From: VRUE01 sp963718755 | Lineage (GTDB): Bacteria > Actinomycetota > Thermoleophilia > Solirubrobacterales > 70-9 | Direction of reading: 5' to 3' | Length of the DNA: 64,000 bases | Assembly: GCA_963718755.1 (NCBI GenBank) | Contig: OY970376.1 | Coordinates: 1,674,001-1,738,000 of the forward strand | Shown here: one piece after another, positions 1 through 7,856 of the stretch | How positions within the stretch are numbered: position 1 is the first letter of the stretch | Layout: each line of letters begins with the position of its first letter | Translations under genes and position numbers: made by a program | The notes under the pieces: model-generated | What the model saw: the letters and a program-made list of their open reading frames with translations, nothing else | Database searches by the model: none | What the model was told of the DNA's origin: nothing

Positions 1-1629
1 AGAGGACTGACCGTTGGCCCCGCCGGTGCCGTCTACGTGTCGAACACGCCGGCATCGAAAGTCCAGAAGTGGCGCCAGCTCGTCCCGACCGCTGCCACCC
101 AGTCGGCAAGCTCTGTGCAAACCGAAGCGGCGACACTGGCGGGAATCGTGAACCCGGGAGGGGCGGCGACTACCTATCGCTTCGAATACGGCAAAACCAC
201 AAGCTATGGCACCAAGGTGCCGGCTCCAGACGAAAGCGTTGGTTCGGGCACGGCAGACGTCGCGGTCAGCAAAGCGATCAGTGGCCTCGTGCCCGGCACC
301 ACCTACCACTTTCGGGTCGTGGCGGTTAACCCCAACGGCGTCGCCTACGGCAAAGACATGACGTTCGCGACGGAATCCTTGTCGGGGCCCAAGCTGAACG
401 GCATGGCGGTGACCGAGCCCTTCGATGGCAGTGCGCCCTCCATTGCCAGATTCGGCTCCGAATGGTCCAAATTCGGCTGGGCAGACGGCGCGACTCCCAA
501 GGGGGAAGTCACCGCTACGGGCTGGCGTCCTGTCGATGCCTACCCCGCCGTAAACGGTGCCTTCTACAACTCGACCGTGACAGACACTGGCCTGGGAGTT
601 GCCGCAGTCGCCACCGTGGCTGTGAGCCCGACCTACGCGAGCCGCTACTCCTCGGTGTGGCTGGATGCCTCGGGCTCAGCCGGCACTCGAACCGGCTATG
701 AGCTGAGGTTTTCTCGCGCCAACATCCCGGCGAACACATACGAAGTTCTGCTTTCCAAGTGGCAGGGAGGGGTCAAAACCGCCTTGCTGGCCTCGAAATC
801 GGAATACTCGTTTGCCAACGGAAGCTCCTTCGCCTTGGTCGATCTGGGCGAAATGGTATCTGCCTGGATCAATACCGGCTCGGGCTTCACGCAGCTCCTC
901 AGCGCAAGTGACAGCACCTTCAGCACCGGCAACGCGGGAGTGGCGGCGACCGGCAACGAAATCCGCCTGACCAAATTCAAGACTGGCCCGTTGCTCTCGC
1001 CGGTGGCCAACATGGACGCCGCTCTCAAAGAGCTCAGCTTGACCGACTCGTTCGAAAGGAACGAAGATCCACTCGATCTCGGTGGCGCCTGGGCTCACTT
1101 CGGCTGGCTTTTAACCGATTACGGGCATGACTCTGGCCGCGTCACGGTGAGTGGCTGGGGGCCGACTCTCTCTCTCATGAACGGGGCCTACCGCACCGCA
1201 GCCATGGTTTCGGACACCGGTTCCGGGGTCGCTGTTGCCGCGACCCTCTCGGCCAAGCCCTCAGTCGTGAACAAGTCCTTCTCCCTGTGGCTCGACATGT
1301 CCACCCCGGCGTCGGAATACAGAGGGGGCTATGAGCTGAGATTCATCGAAACGGCTTCGGGCATCTACACGGTCGAGACGCGCAGGTGGGTCAATGGGGC
1401 CAAAACGACCCTGGCCTCGAAAACGGGCTACTCGTTTCCGGTTGGCAGTCAGTTTGCCCTGGTCGACAAAGGAGGAACTGTCTCGGCCTGGACCAAGACC
1501 GGGTCCGAATACACCCAGCTCCTTTCGGCCAGTGACACGACCCTCAATACCGGGTATGTCGGCATTGAAGGACTTGGCGACCTGATTCGCATCAAAGGCT
1601 ACAGAAGTGGAGTGCTCCCACCGTTTTAG
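1..1629 (+). CDS. Surface/secreted protein with NHL-like end, FN3-like domain and a duplicated C-terminal domain (5' end missing)
   Basis: The frame is open from base 1, so the gene starts outside the window. The codons before the first GTG (37) read LTVGPAGAVYVSN, like the last blade of an NHL/beta-propeller repeat. Next comes an FN3-like domain (about residues 30-125 of the visible part) with the motifs TTYRFEYG and GTTYHFRV, common in large actinobacterial exported proteins. Two copies of a domain of about 190 residues follow; both contain GYELRF, ALVD, VSAW and QLLSASD at matching spacing. They look like jelly-roll modules, but I cannot name the family. The protein ends at TAG 1629 without a sorting signal or membrane anchor. 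A cell-surface or secreted role is inferred from domain style only. Confidence 0.75.
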   Translation, partial: RGLTVGPAGAVYVSNTPASKVQKWRQLVPTAATQSASSVQTEAATLAGIVNPGGAATTYRFEYGKTTSYGTKVPAPDESVGSGTADVAVSKAISGLVPGTTYHFRVVAVNPNGVAYGKDMTFATESLSGPKLNGMAVTEPFDGSAPSIARFGSEWSKFGWADGATPKGEVTATGWRPVDAYPAVNGAFYNSTVTDTGLGVAAVATVAVSPTYASRYSSVWLDASGSAGTRTGYELRFSRANIPANTYEVLLSKWQGGVKTALLASKSEYSFANGSSFALVDLGEMVSAWINTGSGFTQLLSASDSTFSTGNAGVAATGNEIRLTKFKTGPLLSPVANMDAALKELSLTDSFERNEDPLDLGGAWAHFGWLLTDYGHDSGRVTVSGWGPTLSLMNGAYRTAAMVSDTGSGVAVAATLSAKPSVVNKSFSLWLDMSTPASEYRGGYELRFIETASGIYTVETRRWVNGAKTTLASKTGYSFPVGSQFALVDKGGTVSAWTKTGSEYTQLLSASDTTLNTGYVGIEGLGDLIRIKGYRSGVLPPF

Positions 1630-1697
1630 CGCTCGTCGTAAGAGCTTTGAAAGGTGCGGAAAGCGGGTTTTGACCTGGCGCGAGATCGGTTGGGAGC

Positions 1698-1960
1698 TCA
1701 ACCGATGTTTCGCCGGTCCACCACCTCGCAGCCCAGCTCCGCGCCCCGCTCGACGATCACGCTGCGGCTGCGAATCGTCTCGATCTCGGCGGCCCGGCGT
1801 TCTCTCCACGTCACGGATGCGGATGTAGAGTGCCTCGCCGAGGTTGACCGAGCAGGTCCGGCTCCCCTCGGCATCGGTCCAGGCGCCGCGCAGCGCCTTG
1901 ATCGCCGCCGCGCGGACCTCTGGTCCTCGCCGACGCATCCTGCTGGCTCTGGGTCGCCTT
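1698..1960 (-). pseudogene. Decayed coding remnant in a 389-base gap, possibly M20-peptidase-like
   Basis: The 1630-2018 gap holds no intact gene. On the minus strand one frame reads AAIKALRGAW...ALYIRIRDVE. A shift into the next frame gives RERRAAEIETIRSR...GCEVVDRR. Together these resemble the dimerisation-domain part of M20 amidohydrolases (a beta-strand ending in RD, then an RRAAEIE helix), interrupted by a frameshift near 1800. The resemblance is by eye and weak. The stretch may simply be ORF-like noise of GC-rich DNA. Confidence 0.2.
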
Positions 1961-2018
1961 TCTCTGCCCACCACTTTGACTTGGCCAAGTTGGCCAACTG
2001 CCCTGCTACCTATGCACC

Positions 2019-2297
2019 ATGACCCGCACCTTCACCATCGGCGAGGCCAAGACCAACCTCTCTAAGCTCATCGCCCTCGCCGAGGAGGGCGAGAATGTCG
2101 AGCTGCGCCGCGGCCGCGAGCCGGTCGCCAGGCTGGTGCCGCTGCCAAAGTCGGGTACTGCGCGGCGCAAACCTGGTGCGCTCGCCGGGCGCATTCGCCT
2201 GGCCGGAGATTTCGACGCCTGGCCCGAGGATGTCGCCCAGGCGCTCGAGTCGAGGACTGAGACTCCTGGCGATTGCGAGAGCGTCGATCGCGTCTGA
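2019..2297 (+). CDS. Phd/YefM-type antitoxin, orphan, 3' end replaced
   Basis: The N-terminal 45 residues show the Phd/YefM antitoxin pattern: TIGEAKTNLSKLI, then EEGENVELRRGREPVARLVP. In the family this domain dimerises, binds the operator and neutralises a PIN or RelE-type toxin encoded just downstream. Here no toxin follows. After the usual ending (PEDVAQALES) the frame runs on for 13 residues that are antisense to an IS110 transposase remnant, so the natural 3' end and the partner toxin were probably lost to an insertion or deletion. The ATG at 2019 is the natural family start. Whether the protein is still made or useful is unknown. Confidence 0.65.
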   Translation: MTRTFTIGEAKTNLSKLIALAEEGENVELRRGREPVARLVPLPKSGTARRKPGALAGRIRLAGDFDAWPEDVAQALESRTETPGDCESVDRV

Positions 2298-2525
2298 CTT
2301 GCCGCGAGTACGGGTGCTCTGGTGGGCACCGGCCATCAGCTTCGGCGGCACGCGCAGAACCGGCACGCCTTTGGTCAGCAGGAAGCGCTCCAGGCGGCCG
2401 TTGACGTGCCGGCAGTCCTCCAGGGCAAAGCGGATCTCCTCGCTGCCTTCAAGACTGTGGGTCCAGGCGAGGAGCTCATCCTGCCCCGCCACATCGGCGT
2501 CGATCGTGATTTCGCCAAGCGGCGT
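2250..2525 (-). pseudogene. IS110-family transposase remnant (N-terminal DEDD domain only)
   Basis: The minus-strand reading contains ELLAWTHSLEG, ALEDCRHVNGRLERFLL, VRVPPKLMAGA and TRGKSDAIDALAIAR in the order and spacing of the RuvC-like DEDD domain of IS110-family transposases of the VPPKLMAGA type. The start of the domain and the whole C-terminal (Transposase_20) half are missing, so only about 90 residues remain. It abuts the truncated antitoxin gene on one side and an XRE fragment on the other. It differs in sequence from the IS110 remnant at 2987-3837, so two separate insertions are indicated. Confidence 0.6.
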
Positions 2526-2529
2526 CACC

Positions 2530-2763
2530 GTCGGCCACCTCTCAATGATCGAACGCGGCCATTCCAACCCCACTTGGGCCACCGTCGAGGCAATCGCCAG
2601 TGCCCTTGATGCGTCGATCATCGACGTGCCTGACGCCCTGCTCTCCAAAGTCGAATTGCGAATGCCGGGCGCCAAGAAGGGTCTGGTTGTCAACAGCCGC
2701 AACCTCTGCGGCTCCGTTTCTGATATGGAGCAAAACGTCAAGGGGTGGATCTCGGCCGGGTGA
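2530..2763 (+). pseudogene. XRE-family helix-turn-helix fragment
   Basis: The plus-strand reading from about 2530 gives SMIERGHSNPTWATVEAIASALDASI, matching the second half of an XRE/Cro HTH domain (recognition helix, then the NPTxxTVexIAxALd segment). The first half, with the leading helices and a start codon, is absent and is replaced by sequence antisense to the IS110 fragment. The frame then runs about 40 more residues to TGA 2763. It was probably a small regulator cut by the same rearrangement that damaged the antitoxin. From 2764 to 2986 I see nothing coding. Confidence 0.35.
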
Positions 2764-2986
2764 TCTGCCCCGCGGCTCCGAGCAGCGGATGGGCTCTGGC
2801 AGCGACGGTGGATCAGACTGATATTCGCCGGTCGAAACGGCATGACTGGTAACCGTCGGGAGCTGCCTCAGTCTAGAGTCGCGGGTCGCCGGGCAAGCCC
2901 GGCGCCGCATAGAAACCTCGAGGGTTCTCCTTGTGGTTGGCCTCATCCGCTGCTCGCAACCGCGGGGGATTGGAGTGGGTGGATGT

Positions 2987-3837
2987 TCAGGAAGTTGTGT
3001 GGAGGGGCTGCTCGGTAGCGATCGCCCAGACGAAGCCGGCGAGTTCGCGCGCGCAGGCAACGACGATCTTCTGGTGCGGCTTGCCCCGGGCTACCATCCG
3101 CCCCAGCGTCGGTGCAGGCGCTGCTGGGCACGCCAGGAGCGCTCGATCACCGCCGGGTCTGCTCCGCGCTGGCGCCGGGCCAGCTCGTAGCCGACTTTGG
3201 GCTGGCGGCGCGAGTGCCAAGCGGCCTCAACCAGGAGGCGGCGAGCGTGAGCGTTGCCGACCTTGGTGATCGATCCCTGCGCACGCTTCTCCCCCGAGGA
3301 GTACTCGCTGGGCACCAGGCCGACGAAGCCCATGAACTTCTCGGCACCCTTGAAGCGATGGAAGTCGCCAATCTCTACCGCGAGTCCCAGGGCACTCAGG
3401 GTGTCGATGCCGCGTAGGCAGCGCATGCGGTCGATGCGGGCGTCCTCACGAGCCCGGATCAGATCTCGCGCGGCCTCGACCTCGGGCTCGGGGACCCAGA
3501 CCGTCTCCAGCAGACCTCCCTGGTGCAGGCGGGCGAGGGCCCGGGCATCGCGAGCGTCGGTCTTGACTCGGTCGCCGGGGCGCTTGGGAACCAGCGCCGG
3601 TGCTACCACCGAGCACTCGATGCCGGCTGCAGAGAGGTGGCGCTGCAACCCGTATCCGGTCGGGCCGGCCTCATAACAAGCGCGAGCTCCTGGCCAGCGC
3701 CCGATCGCTCGCTCGATCGCAATGTAGTCGTAGGGAAGGGTGCGCTCCTCGAGCAGCTCGTCGTCTCTGAGCGCGGCAAGGCGGACCGAGCGGGCGTGGA
3801 CGTCGAGGCCCACTGTGACGGCCGTAGTGTTGGACAT
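2987..3837 (-). pseudogene. IS110-family transposase, internally deleted and frameshifted
   Basis: The reading starts at ATG 3837 with TVGLDVHARSVRLAAL, the first catalytic Asp motif of the IS110 DEDD nuclease domain. VKTDARDARALARL and DLIRAREDARIDRMRC follow. At that point about 120 residues of the usual linker are missing, and the text jumps to the Transposase_20 domain (LRGIDTLSALGLAVEIGDF, GLVPSEYSSGEKR, GNAHARRLLVEAAWH). Near 3100 a one-base shift moves the reading into the next frame, which continues KPHQKIVVACARELAGFVWA to a stop at 2987. Intact family members are about 340-400 residues. The element should be unable to transpose by itself. Confidence 0.8.
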
Positions 3838-3908
3838 GGTCGGCGACCTCCGTATGTGGCTCTACCGGGCCTACCCCGGCAACCCACGACATTGCGCAGG
3901 CGCCGACC
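3838..3908 (-). other. Structured leader of the IS110 remnant, possible bridge-RNA relic
   Basis: Directly 5' of the transposase start, an 8-base inverted repeat (3838-3845 with 3901-3908) encloses an inner 5-bp hairpin (CCGGG/CCCGG around 3869-3883). IS110-group elements encode their guide (bridge) RNA in the non-coding end upstream of the transposase, so the location fits. No target or donor loops can be assigned from one damaged copy. Confidence 0.25.
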
Positions 3909-4033
3909 ACTTTCTTGCGGAGAGCGGACGGCGAACCTACGTGTGGGCCGCTCCATCCTGTCTAGAGCCAGCTTCAAGTTCAGGGCTCAAAACGGCAAGC
4001 AGTTCTCCGCCAACCCGGTGATGCGGGCCGATT

Positions 4034-4513
4034 GTGGGAAGAAGCGGAAGCGCTAGCTCAGAGGACTTCGCCAACGCCTTCGAGTCCGCCTTCGCCCGGC
4101 TCCAGATCAGAGTCGAAACCGCCTGCGCCACAGGCGCCGAGTGGCAGGCGCGGGTGGCCGGGGGGATTCGGGCTGCGCTGGGCTTCGCCGCCGCCCAGCC
4201 CGATGCCGCCCGAGTTCTGACGAGCGAGGCGATGGCGGGCGGCAAAGAGGGCTTCGGTCGCTACGACCGGATGATCGAGCACTTTGCCAAGGGGCTCCTG
4301 CCGGGTCGCTCGCTGCGGCCGGAGGGCGAGCAATTGCCGGAGGTGACCGAGAAGCTGATGGTCGGCGGGATCGCGGCCTTGATCGCTCAGCGTCTCGACA
4401 ACGGTCGCCCCGCCGAGCTCCCCGCGCTCGCCTCCGAGGCGATTCAGTTCGTCCTCACGCCCTATCTCGGCACCGAAGAGGCAAAGCGAGCTGCCTCCCA
4501 GAGCTCAGGCTGA
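4034..4513 (+). CDS. TetR C-terminal-domain-like protein without an HTH
   Basis: The 159-residue product aligns along its length with the protein at 7221-7718 (shared FAxAFExAFARLQ, VLTxxAM, GGxAxxIAxR, QFVLTPYLGTxEA). It also matches the C-terminal half of the TetR regulator at 6571-7224. No helix-turn-helix precedes it: upstream is the IS110 region. It therefore corresponds to a ligand-binding/dimerisation domain alone. The GTG start at 4034 lacks a good ribosome site. Either a full regulator was beheaded by the IS110 insertion, or this is a stand-alone domain like its paralogue. The presence of an independent paralogue favours the second. Confidence 0.6.
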   Translation: MGRSGSASSEDFANAFESAFARLQIRVETACATGAEWQARVAGGIRAALGFAAAQPDAARVLTSEAMAGGKEGFGRYDRMIEHFAKGLLPGRSLRPEGEQLPEVTEKLMVGGIAALIAQRLDNGRPAELPALASEAIQFVLTPYLGTEEAKRAASQSSG

Positions 4514-4541
4514 GCAGCGCACCGCTAAAGTTGATCGTTCC

Positions 4542-4614
<73 letters not shown>

Positions 4615-4621
4615 TTCCTCG

Positions 4622-5119
4622 CTACGACTCTTCGCCCCGTGCTTGGCTTAGACGCCGCAGGTCGGCCAGGTCCTCGGGGCGTCCTGCTTGCTGCTTGAGG
4701 GCGACAAGGTCCTCATAGGAGACGACGCGGACGTTCATCTCCCCAAGTTCGGCTGGGACGGCTGCGGGGGAGAGCTTCTCCCAGAGGGCATCGTCGCCAA
4801 TCCACTGCATCACGTCGAACCGTCCGAGGCGCGTCCGCAGCACCCAGTTGCCACCCAGCGCCAGGGCGGCGGGATCCAGCGGGTCCGGCAGCTCGGCGTC
4901 CTCGAACTCTTCTGAGCCTTCGACCTCTGCCTCCAGTTGCCCGAGCACGCGGGCGAGCCTCCCGAGATTCTCTGGGTCGGGCGACGGCACGACGTCGACG
5001 TCCTTCGTCGCCCTGACGTAACCATGGAAGCCGACCGCGACGCCGCCGATCAGAAGGAATTCGACGTTTGCCTCGACAAGGGCCTCGAGGATTCCCTCGA
5101 TGTCGAGCTCAGGCGCCAC
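4622..5119 (-). CDS. Nucleotidyltransferase-fold protein (AbiEii/DUF6036-like)
   Basis: The 165-residue protein has the minimal nucleotidyltransferase signature near its N-terminus: GGVAVGFHG followed by ATKDVDVVP (the GG...D-x-D pattern). A later YEDLVALKQQAGRPEDLADL segment is typical of small NTases used as toxins or of unknown function. The GTG start at 5119 lies inside the end of a 56-codon gene (11-base overlap), so the two are translationally coupled. Such pairs resemble toxin-antitoxin or abortive-infection modules, but no such activity can be shown here. The gene ends 8 bases after tRNA-Thr, in convergent orientation. Confidence 0.7.
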   Translation of the reverse strand: MAPELDIEGILEALVEANVEFLLIGGVAVGFHGYVRATKDVDVVPSPDPENLGRLARVLGQLEAEVEGSEEFEDAELPDPLDPAALALGGNWVLRTRLGRFDVMQWIGDDALWEKLSPAAVPAELGEMNVRVVSYEDLVALKQQAGRPEDLADLRRLSQARGEES

Positions 5120-5279
5120 GCTGGCGGTGGCCGGCCTCGGAGACCCGGGACATGAACCTGGACAGCTCGAATACCTGCTTCATTCGCTGCGCCGGCGTTA
5201 GCTCCAGATAATCCCGTCGCAGCGCCGCGCGCTCTGCTTTTCCGTCAGGTGTCCAGTTCCCGGTGAGTTTTGGCTTCAC
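5109..5279 (-). CDS. Small protein coupled to the nucleotidyltransferase gene
   Basis: A GTG at 5279 opens a 56-residue basic protein (MKPKLTGNWTPDGKAERAAL... ending SEAGHRQRGA). It contains a helix LTPAQRMKQVFELSRFMSRV, and its stop overlaps the GTG of the downstream NTase gene. The length and coupling fit a partner subunit. The family is not recognised. Its 5' end overlaps the apparent 5' end of the divergent integrase frame, so one of the two starts is probably wrong or the gene was cut by the integrase insertion. Confidence 0.45.
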   Translation of the reverse strand: MKPKLTGNWTPDGKAERAALRRDYLELTPAQRMKQVFELSRFMSRVSEAGHRQRGA

Positions 5280-6420
5280 AGTCGAGACGGTACAACGACA
5301 TGCGGTCGAGGGGGGAGAGATCGATACGCCTGGGACCTCGGTGGATGTGGGCAATTTCCCGGGGTCGCCGACACTGGCCGCATTCGTCGATGAGGTCTGG
5401 GCACCGCGTGCTCGCCGTCGCCTGGCCCCGAAGACCTGGGCTCGGGACACGATCGTTTACGAGAAGCACGTTCGGCCGGTGCTCGGTGAGTTGCCGATCG
5501 CCGCGATCGACATCGAGGTTCTCGTCGAGTGGCAGGACCGGCTCGAAGAGACAGGCGTCGGCGCGCCGACCCTGACCAAGGCGATGAGCATCGTCTCGAG
5601 CATCTTCCGGGAGGCCGCGCGGCGCCCGCGCATGACCGGCGTCACCGGCAACCCCGCAACCCTCCTCGAGAAGCCGCGGACGAAGCGTCGGCGGCGGCCT
5701 CTTGTCTGGGGCCCGGTCGTCGTGGAGCGGGTGCGCTTCCAGCTCCTCGCCGGCTCGCGGCGCACGGGCCAGGGCAAGGACCTGGTCGCAGTGCGCGACG
5801 CGCTCCTGGTCAGCCTGATGGAGATGACAGGTTGTCGGCCCGGCGAGGCATTGGGCCTGCGCTGGTCGGACATCGGTGAGCGAATAGCGATCGTGCGCAG
5901 ACTGAGTGGGAAGGCCATTGTCGAGGGCACGAAGACCGGTCGCCATCGCAGCGTGCCGTTGCTGCCGCCACTCCGAGCGGATCTCGATCGGCTGCGACGG
6001 CTATGCGGGGACGCCGCCGGCGAGTATGTCTTCCGCCCGCCGGCCGGCGGGCACTGGGTCGAGACCGACTGGCGCAACTACCGCTCCCGCCATTTCCGGC
6101 CGGCGCTCGAGCGGGTCGAGGCCGAGTGGGACGGTTGGCGGACGAACCTTCCCGATTCCGGCGCGCTCCGCGAGTCGGTTGCCGGCCTCGCCTCCACTCG
6201 CCCATACGACCTTGGCCGTCACACGCATTCGGCCCTGATGCTTGCCTCGGGCATGACCTTGCAGCGCCTCGCCCGCATTCAGGGGCACGGCATTCGCATT
6301 CTCGACGAAGCGTATTCCGAGCAGCTGGCCGAGTTCGAAGAGCGTGGCGCGGGCATCGATCCGGTGCAGGAGATCGAACTCGCGCGGGCGCTCGTTTGGC
6401 CAGACCAGGATTGTCGCTGA
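5263..6420 (+). CDS. Tyrosine recombinase / phage-type integrase, possibly degenerate
   Basis: A SAM-like core-binding domain (about residues 35-125: LAAFVDEVWAPRA...VLGELPIAAID) is followed by a catalytic domain. TGCRPGEALGLRW supplies the first Arg, TKTGRHRSVPL the Lys hairpin, GHGIR the second His position and DEAYSEQL the nucleophile Tyr. The box usually written DLRHT reads DLGRHT, with an extra Gly between Leu and Arg, which may impair activity. No arm-binding domain is visible. GTG 5341 is an alternative start that would avoid overlap with the divergent small gene. With tRNA-Thr nearby, this is probably the relic of an integrated element. Confidence 0.75.
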   Translation: MSFGFTVETVQRHAVEGGEIDTPGTSVDVGNFPGSPTLAAFVDEVWAPRARRRLAPKTWARDTIVYEKHVRPVLGELPIAAIDIEVLVEWQDRLEETGVGAPTLTKAMSIVSSIFREAARRPRMTGVTGNPATLLEKPRTKRRRRPLVWGPVVVERVRFQLLAGSRRTGQGKDLVAVRDALLVSLMEMTGCRPGEALGLRWSDIGERIAIVRRLSGKAIVEGTKTGRHRSVPLLPPLRADLDRLRRLCGDAAGEYVFRPPAGGHWVETDWRNYRSRHFRPALERVEAEWDGWRTNLPDSGALRESVAGLASTRPYDLGRHTHSALMLASGMTLQRLARIQGHGIRILDEAYSEQLAEFEERGAGIDPVQEIELARALVWPDQDCR

Positions 6421-6570
6421 AGGCCGGATCAAGGGGGTAGATATCCATGTTTATAATTAGATGGCCCAGGTGCTGGGTGGCGGCAGGGTCGGCGAGTTCC
6501 CGTGGCCTCGCCGTGCGCGGCGAACCGGCTCCGGCGGGGGGAGCTATCGGGAGCGATTCGGCCAGGTCTC

Positions 6571-7224
6571 ATGGGGCAAATCCATTCCAGCCAAGTTCAG
6601 GATCACCGCTCGGGCGCTGCCCGCGGCAGACGGCTTTCTGGACGCAATCTGCCCCGCGAGGCAGTGGTCGAGGATCAACGCCGACGGATTGCGGCGGCGC
6701 TCTGTGGCGCGGTCTCGCGGTACGGCTACGAGAGGATGTCGGTGCTCAACATCATCGGGTCCGCCGCGGTCTCCAGGCGAACGTTCTACGACCTCTATCG
6801 CGACAAGGCCGACGCCTTTTGCACGGTTCACGGCGAAACCCTGGCGCGGCTCGGACGAGAGGTCGACCGCGCTTGCGCAGCTGAGCCGGAGTGGCCACGA
6901 GGGGTCGCCGCGGCCATCGCTGCGGCCCTGAGTTGGGCCGCCGCTGAGCCGAGTCGCGCGCATCTGCTCGTTGGGGAGCCATTCTCTGGTCCCCGCCGCG
7001 GCTACTGCCACGACCCTCTCATCGCCCGGTTCTCGCCGCACCTTCGTCGTGGCCGGGCCTACGGGCAAACTCAGCTGCCCCCGGGGCTCGAGGAGCTTCT
7101 CCTCGGTGGCCTTGCGGGTCTCGCGGCTACTCGCCTGCGAACCGGCCGCCAGGCCGAGCTTCCGGGTCTGGCCGCGGACTGCACCGAGTTCGTCCTTTCT
7201 CCTTATCTGTCCGGCGGCGCATGA
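6571..7224 (+). CDS. TetR/AcrR-family transcriptional regulator
   Basis: The N-terminal region (about residues 27-80) carries a TetR HTH: EDQRRRIAAALCGAVSRYGY, then a recognition region VSRRTFYDLYRDKADAF. A helical C-terminal domain ends in the family-typical TEFVLSPYLS. ATG 6571 places the usual 25-residue lead before the HTH; an upstream GTG at 6502 is possible. The stop overlaps the ATG of the next gene (ATGA), so the two form an operon. The ligand and target are unknown; autoregulation is usual for the family. Confidence 0.8.
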   Translation: MGQIHSSQVQDHRSGAARGRRLSGRNLPREAVVEDQRRRIAAALCGAVSRYGYERMSVLNIIGSAAVSRRTFYDLYRDKADAFCTVHGETLARLGREVDRACAAEPEWPRGVAAAIAAALSWAAAEPSRAHLLVGEPFSGPRRGYCHDPLIARFSPHLRRGRAYGQTQLPPGLEELLLGGLAGLAATRLRTGRQAELPGLAADCTEFVLSPYLSGGA

Positions 7225-7718
7225 ACGACAGAGCGGAGCAGCCGAGGGATTTCGCCGCCGCGTTCGAGGTGGCGTTCGCTCGCCTGCAGGTGCTGCTCGA
7301 GATGGTTTGCGCGGGCCGGGGCTCATGGCCTGAACGGGTAACTGTGGCGCTGCGGCAGTCCCTCGAGTTCGCCGCGGCCAACCCCGCTGCGGCAAGTGTG
7401 CTCACCAACCAGGCGATGACCCAGGGCCCCGATGGCTACGAGCGCTACGAGCGCCTCATGGGCTACCTCGCAGGGCTTCTGGAGCCCGGCCGCGCCGAGC
7501 GGTCGCACGGCGCGGATCTGCCGGCCAGCCTCGAGCGCTCGCTGGTCGGCGGCGTTGCCACGATCATTGCCAATCGGGTGGATCGGGGGGGAGCGGATGA
7601 TCTCCCACGGCTGCTCCCCGAGGCCGTCCAGTTCGTCCTGACTCCTTACCTGGGAACAAGGGAGGCTATCCGCGCGGCGGCGGCAGCCAACTGGCCAGAC
7701 AGCCCGCCGGAGCGATAG
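7221..7718 (+). CDS. Stand-alone TetR C-terminal-like domain protein
   Basis: The 165-residue protein lacks any HTH. It matches the C-terminal half of the TetR regulator immediately upstream and the protein at 4034-4513 (FARLQVLLEMVC, ANPAAASVLTNQAM, QFVLTPYLGTREA). Its ATG overlaps the upstream stop, so it is co-translated with the complete regulator. A plausible but untested role is a hetero-dimerising modulator or inhibitor of that regulator. After the stop, the palindromic 14-mer AGCTCAGGCTGAGC (about 7759-7772) also occurs at the end of the 4034-4513 gene. Confidence 0.65.
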   Translation: MNDRAEQPRDFAAAFEVAFARLQVLLEMVCAGRGSWPERVTVALRQSLEFAAANPAAASVLTNQAMTQGPDGYERYERLMGYLAGLLEPGRAERSHGADLPASLERSLVGGVATIIANRVDRGGADDLPRLLPEAVQFVLTPYLGTREAIRAAAAANWPDSPPER

Positions 7719-7856
7719 GCCCCACCGCCGAAGGGGCGAGGCGCGTCGCCTTCGACAGCTCAGGCTGAGCGAGGCTTGGCGCGAGCTTTGCTCCCAACAG
7801 ATCGCTCAGGGCTGACTACTTGCGATCTTCTGTGCAATGTGAGAGGGTCGCCGCTG

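Noticed and set aside
2010..2843. A 277-codon minus-strand gene over the antitoxin region
   Set aside because: Only its middle (about 2250-2525) carries IS110 motifs; the remainder is antisense to the antitoxin and XRE fragments.
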